From NCBI GenBank assembly GCA_019359355.1, contig JAHHHM010000011.1:1-64000 (forward strand): a stretch of 64,000 nucleotides of DNA, in the 5' to 3' direction. Under the pieces are notes generated by a model, which saw only the letters and a program-made list of their open reading frames with translations, ran no database searches and had not been told where the DNA came from. Positions 17,808 to 28,469 of this stretch are shown piece by piece (within the stretch, counting starts at the first letter, position 1; each line of letters opens with the position of its first letter). Position numbers and translations under genes: made by a program. The DNA is from Microcoleus vaginatus WJT46-NPBG5. Its GTDB lineage: Bacteria; Cyanobacteriota; Cyanobacteriia; Cyanobacteriales; Oscillatoriaceae.

Positions 17808-18254
17808 TCATTCTTCTTCCTCTTCTTCTTCAGCAAACACTTCATCGATAATTTCTTGCATTTCCTCTTCAGAAAGCCCTAAAGCTTCACCCAGAAGTTC
17901 CGCATACTCCGCTTCATCTTCCGTAATTGTTCCATCACCGGCAGCAATATAAAGGGCTAACTGATAAATATCTGGAACCAGTTCTTCAGGAGTTGCTGCC
18001 ACCGCCGCATTAAACAAAGCCCCCGCCCCTTCTCGCTTAGCAATGCCATTGACTTTTTCAATTACCCCATCGAGTTCAGCTTTCTCTACCAGTTCCGCAC
18101 CTTCCAGATAGGAATTTAACAGTTCAATTTCTTCATCGGAAGGTTCACCATCTGCATACATTGTCATCATACAGATCGCAACGCCGGCTTCCTCTGGCGT
18201 CAGTTCCTCTGATATTTCCGCATCACTCTGAAAAATGACTTCGTACCGGCCCAT
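17808..18254 (-). CDS. TerB-like (tellurite-resistance fold) protein
   Basis: The 148-residue, all-helical acidic protein resembles the TerB superfamily: EAGVAICMMTMYADGEPSDEEIELL and LALYIAAGDGTITEDEAEY are the two metal-site-like (A-D-G-x-x-x-x-E) segments typical of TerB and related domains. TerB-like domains bind divalent metal and occur in stress-response and membrane-linked complexes. It ends in a run of seven glutamates after EIIDEVFAEE. It is convergent with the acidic-tail protease at 16381, and the shared acidic ends raise the possibility of a functional link. It is likely monocistronic. Confidence 0.75.
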   Translation of the reverse strand: MGRYEVIFQSDAEISEELTPEEAGVAICMMTMYADGEPSDEEIELLNSYLEGAELVEKAELDGVIEKVNGIAKREGAGALFNAAVAATPEELVPDIYQLALYIAAGDGTITEDEAEYAELLGEALGLSEEEMQEIIDEVFAEEEEEEE

Positions 18255-18458
18255 ATATTTTGAAGACTTAAAGGTGAGCGGTCAGAATTCTAACATCGTT
18301 TTCTCGGTTGCCGGCAAATAACTTAATTCTTTCTTAATTAACTGATTTTTAAATAAAAATTAATATTTAGTCAAACAATTTCAATTTAGGTAATTATCAC
18401 GTTACTCACTCATTTATAAAAAGTTAAGAAGAAAGCTTACCTTCAACGTCACGGCTTT

Positions 18459-18491
18459 AAATAATAGAGTGGGCTTTGCCCACCCTATTAC
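18459..18491. repeat. REP-like hairpin after thiC
   Basis: Arms aatag-a-gtgggc and gcccac-c-ctatt flank a ttt loop. It belongs to the same gtgggc/gcccac-type family as the hairpins at 39884 and 52765, all at gene 3' ends. There is no T-run, so it looks more like a repeat or transcript-end stabiliser than a classical terminator. Confidence 0.5.
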
Positions 18492-18503
18492 TTGGTTAGT
18501 CAT

Positions 18504-19880
<1,377 letters not shown>

Positions 19881-19898
19881 TCATTCCCTCAATAAACA

Positions 19899-19985
19899 GC
19901 TTCCCTCCGCCGGTATTAGCCGGACTCAGGTTCTAAGGGTCTAATCTCAGCCTGACTATCCAGGCACCCCTAGCTTGGTTGAGGA
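19899..19985 (-). promoter_or_regulatory. TPP riboswitch (THI element)
   Basis: On the minus strand the sequence contains the conserved THI-box words in order: aggggtgcc, ggctgagatt, accctt, gaacctga, then a ccgg-taataccgg hairpin and cggagggaag. These are the pyrimidine- and pyrophosphate-sensing parts of the TPP aptamer. It ends about 20 nt before the thiC start, and the thiC ribosome site lies just beyond it, so control is probably by sequestering that site. Confidence 0.95.
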
Positions 19986-20294
19986 TTGTATCACTTTGAT
20001 TTGCTCCAGATTGGCTTAACTCAGCAAATCTTAATGGGTTAGGTAAATAAGAGACTGGGAGTAATCGCTAATTTTCCCAAGCGAACACAGCCGCGCCTAA
20101 CCTTGAACGGTGCCGGCACTCTGTAAAAAATCTTTCTCTCTACCCTTGCCGGTTGAGCCGTCCTATGAATAAAAGCGCTGTTTTGCGGATTGATTTACTA
20201 AATTCCGCATTTTACAAACTTGAATAACCCCCCTGTAAGGCTACTGGGAGGCTATCTAACATTTGACTTTAAAAATCCTACGAGTTTATCCGTA
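19986..20294. other. Intergenic, nothing identified
   Basis: No ORF or strong structure is seen apart from the promoter expected for the riboswitch transcript on the minus strand. Confidence 0.3.
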
Positions 20295-20702
20295 TTATTT
20301 CTGCGCTACGGAAACCGAACAAGCAAATTCTAAAAGCTTTGTTTGATATTCAGAAGATTGGCTCCAAGGATAATTTAACTCTTTGTAAGAAGCAACAGAG
20401 GGAATATCAAAACCCCCTAAGCGCAAAGTCCGAGTTTCTTGGGTTTGGCAATTTGCGGCATTCCGACCATACTCACCATCAGGAATTACAACATCATAAA
20501 CCACTAAATGTCCATCCCTTTGCAGCGTGTCAAGGTTGATATGGGCGGCTCCACCCCTTGGAGATTCTGTTTCTGGCACGGGTTGCCAAGACGCCTCTGA
20601 AAAATCTGCAACCTTAAAATCACCCGATGCGTATGCGCTCTGCGCCACTAATGCTGCTGCGGCGCAGCTGGCAATAGAAAGGATTGCGGCACATCGTTTC
20701 AT
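20295..20702 (-). CDS. Small exported protein of unknown function
   Basis: The 135-residue protein begins with a clear signal peptide (MKRCAAILSIASCAAAALV, cleavage after AYA-S near residue 25), so it is periplasmic or lumenal. The mature part of about 110 residues contains two cysteines (in ANCQTQET and EFACSVSV) that could form a disulfide, and short beta-type segments. I do not recognise the family. The start is ATG at 20702 with a gaggag ribosome site; the frame extends to 20810 without support. Confidence 0.65.
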   Translation of the reverse strand: MKRCAAILSIASCAAAALVAQSAYASGDFKVADFSEASWQPVPETESPRGGAAHINLDTLQRDGHLVVYDVVIPDGEYGRNAANCQTQETRTLRLGGFDIPSVASYKELNYPWSQSSEYQTKLLEFACSVSVAQK

Positions 20703-20956
20703 GGGTTGTTTCTCCTCTGATTGAGTTCGGTGCGTTCCTGCGGGAATTGCTTTTAAGCAGTTAAGGGAGATAATTTTCTGTGTTTTTCTCCTGTTATTTG
20801 CTAAGAGCAATTAGGGTGTTTCTGCTTATAGTTGTTTATACCGGGTTGAAGCCGGCACAAACATCATCCCAAGGTTGTAAGTCAGGGCTTTGCCGATAAT
20901 CCCACCATAGGATGATTTGAGAAAAGTTTTTTGAGTTCGCTTTTCTACTAATAAAC

Positions 20957-20993
20957 ACGAAAAACCCCGGCTGCTCTATAAAACCGGGGTTCT
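20957..20993 (-). terminator. Rho-independent terminator of the carotenoid oxygenase
   Basis: On the minus strand, aaccccgg and ccggggtt arms pair across a 13-nt loop and are followed by a T-run (gggttttt). It lies about 30 bp after the stop of the gene at 21023. Confidence 0.8.
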
Positions 20994-21022
20994 CTTCCTT
21001 ACGATGGGATGCATTACAAGTT

Positions 21023-22423
21023 TCAGACAGTTGCTTTTATTTGCTCATCAGAAACCCAAATTCCGTGAAAGCCATAAGGCACACGCTGGGGAATAATCAC
21101 CCGTGCCACCGGCTCAGATTTCATATCTTGAGCATTGACAACTACCAATTCAGAAACATCGTCTTTGGCATCATAAACAAACGTTACCAACCAGCCGGCA
21201 TCTTCATCTGTTGCACCTGGATGCGGCACAAATACAGCCTCGCCGCCAAAGCGTTCTCGTCCGAATTCATGGGTTTCGGAACTTCCAGAATTGAGATCGT
21301 ACTTAATCAAACCCTCAAACACCGGCATCGGAGTCGGTGCCATTTTTGCTGTGTAACCATAGCGATGAGATCGCCCCATGAATTGTTCATTTAAACGGGG
21401 AAAATCTGAAGGGCGATCGTCCAACCTCTCCTCTTGCACCGTGCCAGTTTTAAGATTAAATCGCCAGCGGTACAAACGCGCAAACTCTCCCTCTGTTTCC
21501 GTGGGTGCCGATTCTGACACCAACACACTGGTAGAATTCATGCGGCAGGCAAGCAACACCACCTCATCCCCATCCTCATACGCATTGAGGGTATGAAATA
21601 CGAAACAGGGCGGACTTTCAAACCAGCGAATACTGCTATTATCTCCATGACGCGGCACAATCCCAAACCGGCTGGGACGATCTCGCTCAAACATCAAACC
21701 CGGTTGACCTTTTTGCATTCGATCCATGCGGAAAGTCAGGGGCAAATCCATAAAAATTGTGTAGTTTTCGGTGATGGCAAAATCGTGCATCATCACCCCC
21801 ACCGGCAGCTCAATCGGCACGGTTCGTAACAGTTCACCTTCTGCTGAAACTACACTATATTTCACGTAAGGTCGAGATGCTACAGAGTAACCAAAAAACA
21901 TCATCTCACCCGTTACCGCATCTACCTTGGGATGTGCCGTAAACGCAGAAACCAGCTTGCCATCAAAATTATAAGTGCCGGCAGTCTCCAAACCGGGTAA
22001 CTCAATTGCATGAGGTTCACCCCCCTCCCAAAGTGCCAAAAGGCGACCGTCATGCCAGATTAAAGCAGTGTTTGCCGTATTTTTCCCATAACCGTGGGGA
22101 TTATTCGGTTGCGGCGGTTCCAACATCCCACTCCAAACCGCCTTGCCGGCATCGCGTTCAATCTTAAACCCCCGTGTCTGCACATAGCGATTGCAATAGG
22201 ACGCGTTGCCGTTGCTAATTTGCACCCCATGCAACATCCCATCCCCATCAAACCAGTGATAGCGGCCAATAGGTGGGAATTGCGGATTCGGGCCATTTCG
22301 CACAAACATCCCAGATAACTCAGGAGGCAACTCGCCAATCACCTTCAAGTTATCTGCTGTGATTTCCTCGCGCACTGGCGCAAAATTGCCCTCTAAAAAG
22401 GGATCAACTGCTGTTACAGTCAT
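21023..22423 (-). CDS. Carotenoid/apocarotenoid cleavage oxygenase
   Basis: The 466-residue enzyme belongs to the RPE65/CCD family, iron(II) dioxygenases that cleave carotenoid double bonds. The four iron-binding histidines are visible as His164 (AFTAHPK), His213 (VMMHDFA), His277 (FVFHTLN) and His453 (YGFHGIW). N-terminal FVRNGPNP and HWFDGDGMLH are also family blocks. Length and sequence fit cyanobacterial apocarotenoid-15,15'-oxygenase or Diox-type enzymes that make retinal; I cannot fix the substrate. There is no signal peptide; members usually sit on the membrane surface. It is monocistronic, with a terminator downstream. Confidence 0.9.
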   Translation of the reverse strand: MTVTAVDPFLEGNFAPVREEITADNLKVIGELPPELSGMFVRNGPNPQFPPIGRYHWFDGDGMLHGVQISNGNASYCNRYVQTRGFKIERDAGKAVWSGMLEPPQPNNPHGYGKNTANTALIWHDGRLLALWEGGEPHAIELPGLETAGTYNFDGKLVSAFTAHPKVDAVTGEMMFFGYSVASRPYVKYSVVSAEGELLRTVPIELPVGVMMHDFAITENYTIFMDLPLTFRMDRMQKGQPGLMFERDRPSRFGIVPRHGDNSSIRWFESPPCFVFHTLNAYEDGDEVVLLACRMNSTSVLVSESAPTETEGEFARLYRWRFNLKTGTVQEERLDDRPSDFPRLNEQFMGRSHRYGYTAKMAPTPMPVFEGLIKYDLNSGSSETHEFGRERFGGEAVFVPHPGATDEDAGWLVTFVYDAKDDVSELVVVNAQDMKSEPVARVIIPQRVPYGFHGIWVSDEQIKATV

Positions 22424-22728
22424 TCTGTCTGCTCTGATTATAAATATCTCTGTATTTAGAGCTTAGCTAAAAACAGAAAATCTAGACTCACCCTCTAGAG
22501 TAGTTATAAAAATGTAGATACACCCTATATATAATAAATTAGGCACCGACTTCCGGGATCTCGTTCAAGCCTTAAAAATGGGGCAATCGACCGAGTTTTT
22601 CACCGAATCAAAAGCGTTTTTCGCTCTTGGCTACCCTTCAAGGAATGCTGGGGAAAAGACCGGACGAGAGGCCGTTTCGCCAAGGTTATGATAGAAATTT
22701 ATTGTTTTTTAAGCGAATGGATACTCTA
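22424..22728. other. Intergenic region upstream of the oxygenase
   Basis: No gene is seen. It contains a ctctagag palindrome near 22491 and AT-rich sequence that may hold the minus-strand promoter. Confidence 0.3.
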
Positions 22729-22935
22729 TTAGTCTTCGATATCTTTTTTATCCTCTTCAAAATATTTATGACTTGTAGAACTATTTCGTATTAAGGGATC
22801 GTCCCATTTTTCGATCACTTCAGTTATTTTTTCGTTGACTTCAGCCAGACGCGTCTTCATTAAAACTTCTGAAATTTCTTTAGTAGTTTTTATGACCGCT
22901 AGTCTCAGCTTTTGAGAGTATATTTTATCCCACAT
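22729..22935 (-). CDS. Small hypothetical protein
   Basis: This 68-residue, highly charged ORF starts with ATG (MWDKIYSQKLRLAVIK) and is predicted mostly helical (EVNEKITEVIEKWDD). There is no recognisable family and no good ribosome site. It might be chance, but the amphipathic helices and lack of an overlapping gene leave it possible. Confidence 0.3.
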   Translation of the reverse strand: MWDKIYSQKLRLAVIKTTKEISEVLMKTRLAEVNEKITEVIEKWDDPLIRNSSTSHKYFEEDKKDIED

Positions 22936-23385
22936 GATAAAATCTAAAGCTTATAGCTTGTAAATTGCAGGTCACGCTGTAAAAATTATAAAAGGGCAAT
23001 CAGACTTCCCCCTTCAGTCTTTAGATGGATATATTTGAGAAATAAAAAGCGCAAATACAGATAGCGATGCCTCTGCTGTTGTGCCGATCGCTGCTGTTGG
23101 GGGATCGTACTAGATTTCGCTCAGTGGTGAGATCGGCAGTGATGTTTAAAACATTAAATAAATCTGTACAAGAATTCATGAGGGTTTATGTCGCTGATGC
23201 CGGCACGTTAAGCAGGCTGGCGGCAGTAGAGCGTTAGCAAGCGGGCCTTGTACTAATTTAATACTATGCATAAAATTACGAAATTGCTCAATCTAACCAA
23301 TCTGCAAAGTCTTCAACGTCTCAGGCGCATTCAAAAAAAGCCGACTAAACTGAAATCCATTCAATAATTTATATATGGCATTATT
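22936..23385. other. Intergenic, nothing identified
   Basis: No supported ORF or RNA is seen. It contains low-complexity gatcgctgctgttg-type words only. Confidence 0.3.
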
Positions 23386-24489
23386 ATGCAATTGCAAAGG
23401 ATAGCTTTGACCGCGCTCATCAGCCTTTTTTGCACTAGCTCACTGTCTCTCATGGTTAGCGCATCCAGTCAAAAACTGTCTGGCCCAGAAAACTTCAACA
23501 GCCAAAATCAGCTTGCTCGTAGCCTTTCGGGACATTCAGCAGTTGTCATCAGTCAAGCTATTGGCACAAAAAATGAAGCGCCGGTGATCGCGGGTGTCAG
23601 TCGTGATAAAACTATCAAAATTTGGAATTTGAACAGTGGCGAGGTCATTCACACCCTTGCCGGTCATTCTCTGCCAATTTTGGCATTGGCAATGAGCCAG
23701 GATGGGAAAATTTTAGCCAGTGCCGGCCATGACAAAACGATTAAGCTGTGGAATGTAAGAACCGGCCAAGAAATTCGCACACTGATCGCTCATGCAGAAT
23801 GGGTGGAATCTTTAGCCATCAGCCCGGATAGTCAATGGTTAGCTAGTGGTAGCGGTGACAAAACGATTAAAATTTGGCCCTTGCACGCTTCCTCTAAAGA
23901 GATTGCCAATGTTTTTCCGCGCACTTTAGCCGGTCATTCACATCCGATTGATGCGCTTGCAATTAGTCCAGATAGCGAAATTTTAGTTAGCGCGAGTTGG
24001 GATGAAATTAAACTTTGGAACTTGAAAACCGGCAAAGAAATCCGCACTTTACCCGGACATTCTTTGGGCACAAATGCTGTGGCGATCAGTCCCGATGGCC
24101 AAATTCTCGTGAGTGCCGGCGGTGATAAAACGATTAAGATTTGGGATTTGAACACCGGCAGCCTGCGTCAAACACTTGCCGGTCATTCAGCAAGTGTTCG
24201 TTCCCTCGCCATTAGTCCTGTTCGTGGATCGTCCTTGGCGGAGATGGGCCAAACCTTAGCCAGCGGCGGCTTAGATAACACCGTAAAAATCTGGCAGCTA
24301 CCCGCCGGCAAGGAAAGTTTAACGTTTCCCAGACAAAGCAGTATCGTTGAATCGGTTGCCATTAGCCCGGATGGCCAAATCCTAGCCACCGGCTGCTGGG
24401 GCAACATCGTTAAACTCTGGAACCTGAAAACCGGCCAGGAAATTCGCCAACTGTCTGAGTCGGGGGGAGTTTCGAGTCCTGAGTCCTGA
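23386..24489 (+). CDS. Exported WD40-repeat protein
   Basis: The protein has a signal peptide (residues 1-27, hydrophobic core LISLFCTSSLSLMVS) followed by seven WD40 units, each with a GH near the start and a D-K-T-I-K-I/L-W end, for example GHDKTIKLWNV, GSGDKTIKIWPL and GGDKTIKIWDL. Seven units make one closed beta-propeller, which serves as a protein-binding platform in the periplasm. It has no fused kinase or NACHT domain, unlike many cyanobacterial WD40 proteins. The last residues (GGVSSPES) are encoded by a short gagtcct repeat, so the original C-terminus may have been altered. Confidence 0.85.
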   Translation: MQLQRIALTALISLFCTSSLSLMVSASSQKLSGPENFNSQNQLARSLSGHSAVVISQAIGTKNEAPVIAGVSRDKTIKIWNLNSGEVIHTLAGHSLPILALAMSQDGKILASAGHDKTIKLWNVRTGQEIRTLIAHAEWVESLAISPDSQWLASGSGDKTIKIWPLHASSKEIANVFPRTLAGHSHPIDALAISPDSEILVSASWDEIKLWNLKTGKEIRTLPGHSLGTNAVAISPDGQILVSAGGDKTIKIWDLNTGSLRQTLAGHSASVRSLAISPVRGSSLAEMGQTLASGGLDNTVKIWQLPAGKESLTFPRQSSIVESVAISPDGQILATGCWGNIVKLWNLKTGQEIRQLSESGGVSSPES

Positions 24490-24510
24490 GCTCTGAGTTC
24501 TAAGTTGCGG
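24470..24510 (+). repeat. Heptad-like short tandem repeat (gagtcct/gagttct)
   Basis: Words gagtcct, gagtcct, gagctct and gagttct follow one another across the end of the WD40 gene. They are of the same type as the gagtgct repeats at 33990, 38058 and 59446. Confidence 0.6.
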
Positions 24511-25004
24511 AGTTTTGAGAACCGGCTTCAGTTTGGTGTTTGCAACCAAGCGGACGACCAGCCAAGGGGTGTGACACTCGCTTGGCTCAACCCCTCGACT
24601 TGAATGTAAAAATGTTTTAGTCTATGAGCAGTGTACTATCATTTTTAATAAAAAATCTGTACAAACCCCATTAAACGCAGCTATTCTATCACAATATTTT
24701 GTAAAGATACAGCGCTAACCCTCTTATAGAAAAGCGCTTGAAAATACATTTTCAGCAAAATCAATGATGAAATTGCAGCAAAAAGTCGGTTGATTTGAAC
24801 AGACTCCTCGCTCGTAAAAGGCTGAAGTATTTTTAATAAGTTGGATGGATTTAGCCGAACCGGACAGGCGAATCAGGCGCTAAGAGCAATCGGGGTTTAC
24901 CCGCAACGATGGTTGTTAAGCCCAGACAGAAAAAAAGGCAATCAAACCTCTGAATTGCCATTGTTAACCTTTTAAAATCCAGCTATTAAGAGGAAGCAGG
25001 TTGA
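24490..25004. other. Intergenic region, nothing firm
   Basis: No ORF is seen. A small stem (ggcaat 24937-24942, attgcc 24954-24959) flanked by an A7 run would be terminator-like on the minus strand, but no minus-strand gene ends there. Confidence 0.3.
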
Positions 25005-27032
25005 TTGAACAGCAAACCGAAAAACTTTTCCGCCCTGATCTCGACCCGTGTGGCACCATTCTTCCAGGGCTTTGAGTCCAGATCGTCCGTGATTTCTAAG
25101 TTTTTTCGCCGGCTTCATCAAACACCTGACTTAACAAGTCTGGGGGCAGTCATCATCGCCTCCCTGTCAGTAACCGGCATGGTGCTGGCAGCGCGGCAGT
25201 TGGGCTGGCTGCAACCTGTAGAACTGGCGGTTTTCGACCGGATGGTGCTACGCAGGGCAGATGAAGGCCCAGATCCCCGGCTGCTGGTGGTCGCTATCAC
25301 AGAAGATGATATCCAAACACTTAAGCAATCAACGATCTCGGATCAGTTCGTGGCGCTAGGGCTGGAAAAATTGCAGCAATATCAGCCGGCAGTTATTGGT
25401 TTAGACATTCATCGCGACATTGCCCAAGGAACCGGAATCGAGCAGCTTGAGGTACAGCTGAAACAGACCAATGTGATCGCCATTACCAAAATGGGTCTGT
25501 CTAATACCGGCAGACTGGAAGTGCCGCCGCCGCCAAGTGTGCCGGTAGAACGCATTGGGTTTAACGACATCGTGCAAGATGCAGACGGCGTTGTGCGTCG
25601 CAGTTTGCTGTTTGGCAACCTCACTCCAGACACCGTTCTTTACTCCTTCGCCCTAAAGGTAGCCTCCAGCTATTTAGCACAGCGCAAGATCGAGCCTCAA
25701 AACAGCAAAAGCGACCCGTACCTTATCCAGTGGGGTAAGGCCACTTTTACGCCGCTACAGCCCAATTCTGGGGGCTATGAAAAGCTGGATGCCCAAGGTT
25801 ACCAGGTCTTGCTCAATTATCGATCTCCTCGCAATGTTGCACGCGTCGTCAGTCTGACACAGCTGTTGTATGGCCAGATCGAGCCGGCCTGGATAAAAGA
25901 CAAAATCGTTCTCATTGGTTACACAGCGCCGAGCAGAAGAGACCTTTTTTTAACGCCCTACAGTCCCAGCCAAAAGCAGGAACCCAAGATGGCTGGGGTA
26001 TTGGTTCACGCCCAAATGGTTAGCCAAATTCTTACGGCAACCCTAGGGGAACGCCCTTTGTTCTGGTTTTGGCCAGAATGGGCGGAGGTGCTGTGGGTTT
26101 GTTTTTGGGCGGTTGTTGGGGGAACTTTAGTTTGGTGTGTCCGCCATCCGGTGGGGCTGGTTGTGTGTGTAACGGGGGTGGTGGTGATCGTGTTTGCCAC
26201 CGGCTTTTACCTGTTCACGCGGGCCGGTTGGGTTTCCACCGCAACGCCGGCTTTAGCCACCTTAGTCACAAGCGGTTTGGTTCTCGCTTACCGGGGCTAT
26301 CAAGCCCAACAGCAGCAACAAATGGTGATGAAGCTTTTGGGGCAAAATACTTCCCCGGAAGTGGCTGAGGCGCTTTGGAACAGTCGTGATCGCTTGCTCA
26401 AGTCGGGAAAGCTTTCCGGACAAAAGCTGATCGCCACCATGATGTTTACAGACCTTAAAGATTTCAGCACCATCTCAGAACAAATGCCGCCAGAAGTTTT
26501 GCTGGAGTGGTTAAACGAATATCTCAGCGTTTTGAGCGAGACGGTGCAAGCGCATAAAGGCATTATTAATAAGTTTACCGGCGATGGCATCATGGCTGCC
26601 TTTGGGGTGCCCATGATTCGCAACAGCAATACGGAAATTGCTGAGGATGCGCGTCATGCGGTGTCTTGTGGGGTGGCATTTGGAGAACGCCTCAAGGAAA
26701 TTAACGCAGATTGGCAGCGGCGGGGGTTGCCGGTGGTTCAAATGCGGGTGGGGATTTTTACCGGCCCGGTTGTTGCCGGCAGTTTGGGCGGCAAAGAGCG
26801 GATGGAATACGGCATCATTGGCGATAGTGTCAACATTGCTTCCCGATTGGAAAGTTGCGAAAAAGACCGGCAATCGAGCATCTGCCGGGTGTTAATTGCT
26901 AAGGAAACTTTGGTTCACATTGAGGATGAGTTTTTGGTAGAACACTGGGGTCCTCTGGCTTTGAAGGGGAAGCAGCAAACGGTTGATGTTTATCGGGTGG
27001 TTTGCCGCCGCACTCAGAGTCCAAGTCAGTAA
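25005..27032 (+). CDS. CHASE2-domain transmembrane adenylate cyclase
   Basis: The 675-residue protein has one N-terminal transmembrane helix (about 45-62), an extracytoplasmic CHASE2 sensor (about 75-340, with AVFDRMVLRR, LVVAITEDDI and IGLDIHRD), three more helices (about 365-440) and a class III cyclase domain (about 480-660). Metal aspartates are in MMFTDLKDFST and NKFTGDGIMAAFG; the latter lysine and EYGIIGDSVNIASRLE complete the site. The position that often carries Thr or Asp before IIGD is Gly, so nucleotide specificity is slightly uncertain. The frame starts at TTG 25005 behind aagagg; no early ATG exists, and a GTG at 25047 is the alternative. It ends at a shared terminator. Confidence 0.87.
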   Translation: MNSKPKNFSALISTRVAPFFQGFESRSSVISKFFRRLHQTPDLTSLGAVIIASLSVTGMVLAARQLGWLQPVELAVFDRMVLRRADEGPDPRLLVVAITEDDIQTLKQSTISDQFVALGLEKLQQYQPAVIGLDIHRDIAQGTGIEQLEVQLKQTNVIAITKMGLSNTGRLEVPPPPSVPVERIGFNDIVQDADGVVRRSLLFGNLTPDTVLYSFALKVASSYLAQRKIEPQNSKSDPYLIQWGKATFTPLQPNSGGYEKLDAQGYQVLLNYRSPRNVARVVSLTQLLYGQIEPAWIKDKIVLIGYTAPSRRDLFLTPYSPSQKQEPKMAGVLVHAQMVSQILTATLGERPLFWFWPEWAEVLWVCFWAVVGGTLVWCVRHPVGLVVCVTGVVVIVFATGFYLFTRAGWVSTATPALATLVTSGLVLAYRGYQAQQQQQMVMKLLGQNTSPEVAEALWNSRDRLLKSGKLSGQKLIATMMFTDLKDFSTISEQMPPEVLLEWLNEYLSVLSETVQAHKGIINKFTGDGIMAAFGVPMIRNSNTEIAEDARHAVSCGVAFGERLKEINADWQRRGLPVVQMRVGIFTGPVVAGSLGGKERMEYGIIGDSVNIASRLESCEKDRQSSICRVLIAKETLVHIEDEFLVEHWGPLALKGKQQTVDVYRVVCRRTQSPSQ

Positions 27033-27190
27033 AGGTGTTGCCGGCTGTTGGGATTTTTTTAAGCGCAGATTAACGCAGATGTGAGTGCTCGTTTGCTGTT
27101 GTGTATAGTCAGTCTGGATGTCTTTTGGTTATGGCGTAGTGGAGATGTGTGGAAATGTTAGGCGTTCGCATTTCCATGTCACGGGAATTA

Positions 27191-27243
27191 AAAAAATGAA
27201 GAATTAAGAGGCTCAATTTATAATGCTTAATTCTTCATTTTTA
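27191..27243. terminator. Bidirectional terminator between convergent genes
   Basis: Arms aaaaatgaagaattaag (27192-27208) and cttaattcttcattttt (27226-27242) form a perfect 17-bp stem. A-rich and T-rich ends give U-runs on both strands, serving the cyclase (plus) and the TPR gene (minus). Confidence 0.8.
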
Positions 27244-27261
27244 CCTAACTTCTAAATACAA

Positions 27262-28374
27262 TCAGTTTTTCAGTTCTCGCAGCATCTCATCAACTTTTTC
27301 CACCCATTCATTATTACCCTGCTTTTTATAGAGTTTGCGGGCTTCCTCAAAGGCTTCTTTTGCTTCTGGCCGGCGATCTCGGCCTTTAAATGCTAGACCA
27401 AGGTTGTAGTAGGCTCCAGCATTTTCAGGAGCGAGTTTAATGACCTCTTTGTAAGCCACCATTGCTGCTAAATAATCCTGTTGTTGCAACCGAACATCGC
27501 CAATTGCCGCTTGCGCTTCTACAGATTTGGGATTAATGGCTAGGGCTTGTTTATAAGCCACGACAGCACGAGCAAAATCATTCTGCGCTTGGAAAATTTT
27601 GCCAACTTGGAAGTGAATGTCAGGATTACGCGGCTCTAGCATAGCAGCTCGTTCTAACTCCACTCTCGCAGCATTTAAGTTGCCTTGCGCCAAGTAAGCG
27701 GTGCCTAAACCCAGCTTCACACTTGCTTGTCTGGGGGCCATTCCAGCGGCTCGCTCCAACACCTCAATTGCTTCCTGATGCCGGCCTTGCTGCACGAGCG
27801 ATAAACCCATCGACTCATAAGCCTTCCAGTATTTGCCGTCAAGGTCAATCGCTTTTTGAAACGCAGTCTGAGCACCTTTGTAGTCTTCCTGGCGCATCAG
27901 CACAACGCCGAGTCCCAAATAAGCATTGATGTTTTTCGGGTCGATTTGGGCAGCGCGACGATAGGCACCGGCAGCACCGGCATTATCGCCGGCCTGAGCT
28001 AGACTGAATCCCAGCGCGTATTGAAAATCTCCATTATTAGGTTCAATGGCAACGGCTTGCTGGTAGGCTGATGCAGCGGCTTCATAGTTTGCCTGACGCG
28101 CTTGTAGGTAGCCTATCCCAGAGAAAATTCGGGCGTTTTTGCGGTCTAAGCTGGCTGCTTGTTCGTAAAGTGTTAAGGCGGTGGGAAAATCTCCTTTATT
28201 CACTAATTCACGGGCTTGCTGGAGAAGTTTGCCCAGCTGTTGGTTGTTGTTGTTTTGCGCCACAAGCACTTGAGCTTGGGCGACAGGTGGCTGGGTGGCG
28301 GGGAGCGATCCCAACAACCAGAAACTGACGATGAACAGAGTTTGCTTTTGCACGGCCAAAGATATTCCTGCCAA
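27262..28374 (-). CDS. Exported TPR-repeat protein
   Basis: The 370-residue protein has a signal peptide (hydrophobic LFIVSFWLLGSLPAT, cleavage near AQAQ at about residue 35) and then nine or more tetratricopeptide repeats, each of the A-x-x-x-Y-x-x-A form such as NYEAAASAYQQAVAIEPNN. It is likely a periplasmic or membrane-anchored scaffold. The frame begins with TTG at 28374; a GTG at 28353, giving MQKQTLFIV, is an equally good start and has an agga site upstream. It is divergent from the YbjQ gene. Confidence 0.85.
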   Translation of the reverse strand: MAGISLAVQKQTLFIVSFWLLGSLPATQPPVAQAQVLVAQNNNNQQLGKLLQQARELVNKGDFPTALTLYEQAASLDRKNARIFSGIGYLQARQANYEAAASAYQQAVAIEPNNGDFQYALGFSLAQAGDNAGAAGAYRRAAQIDPKNINAYLGLGVVLMRQEDYKGAQTAFQKAIDLDGKYWKAYESMGLSLVQQGRHQEAIEVLERAAGMAPRQASVKLGLGTAYLAQGNLNAARVELERAAMLEPRNPDIHFQVGKIFQAQNDFARAVVAYKQALAINPKSVEAQAAIGDVRLQQQDYLAAMVAYKEVIKLAPENAGAYYNLGLAFKGRDRRPEAKEAFEEARKLYKKQGNNEWVEKVDEMLRELKN

Positions 28375-28469
28375 ATCTAATATGCTACTGTTGCTGCAAT
28401 ATTCAATCAGCCATGATTGATATTGATATCCGGATTTGTGCGATTTTTTTCACATTGCAAGGACAACTC

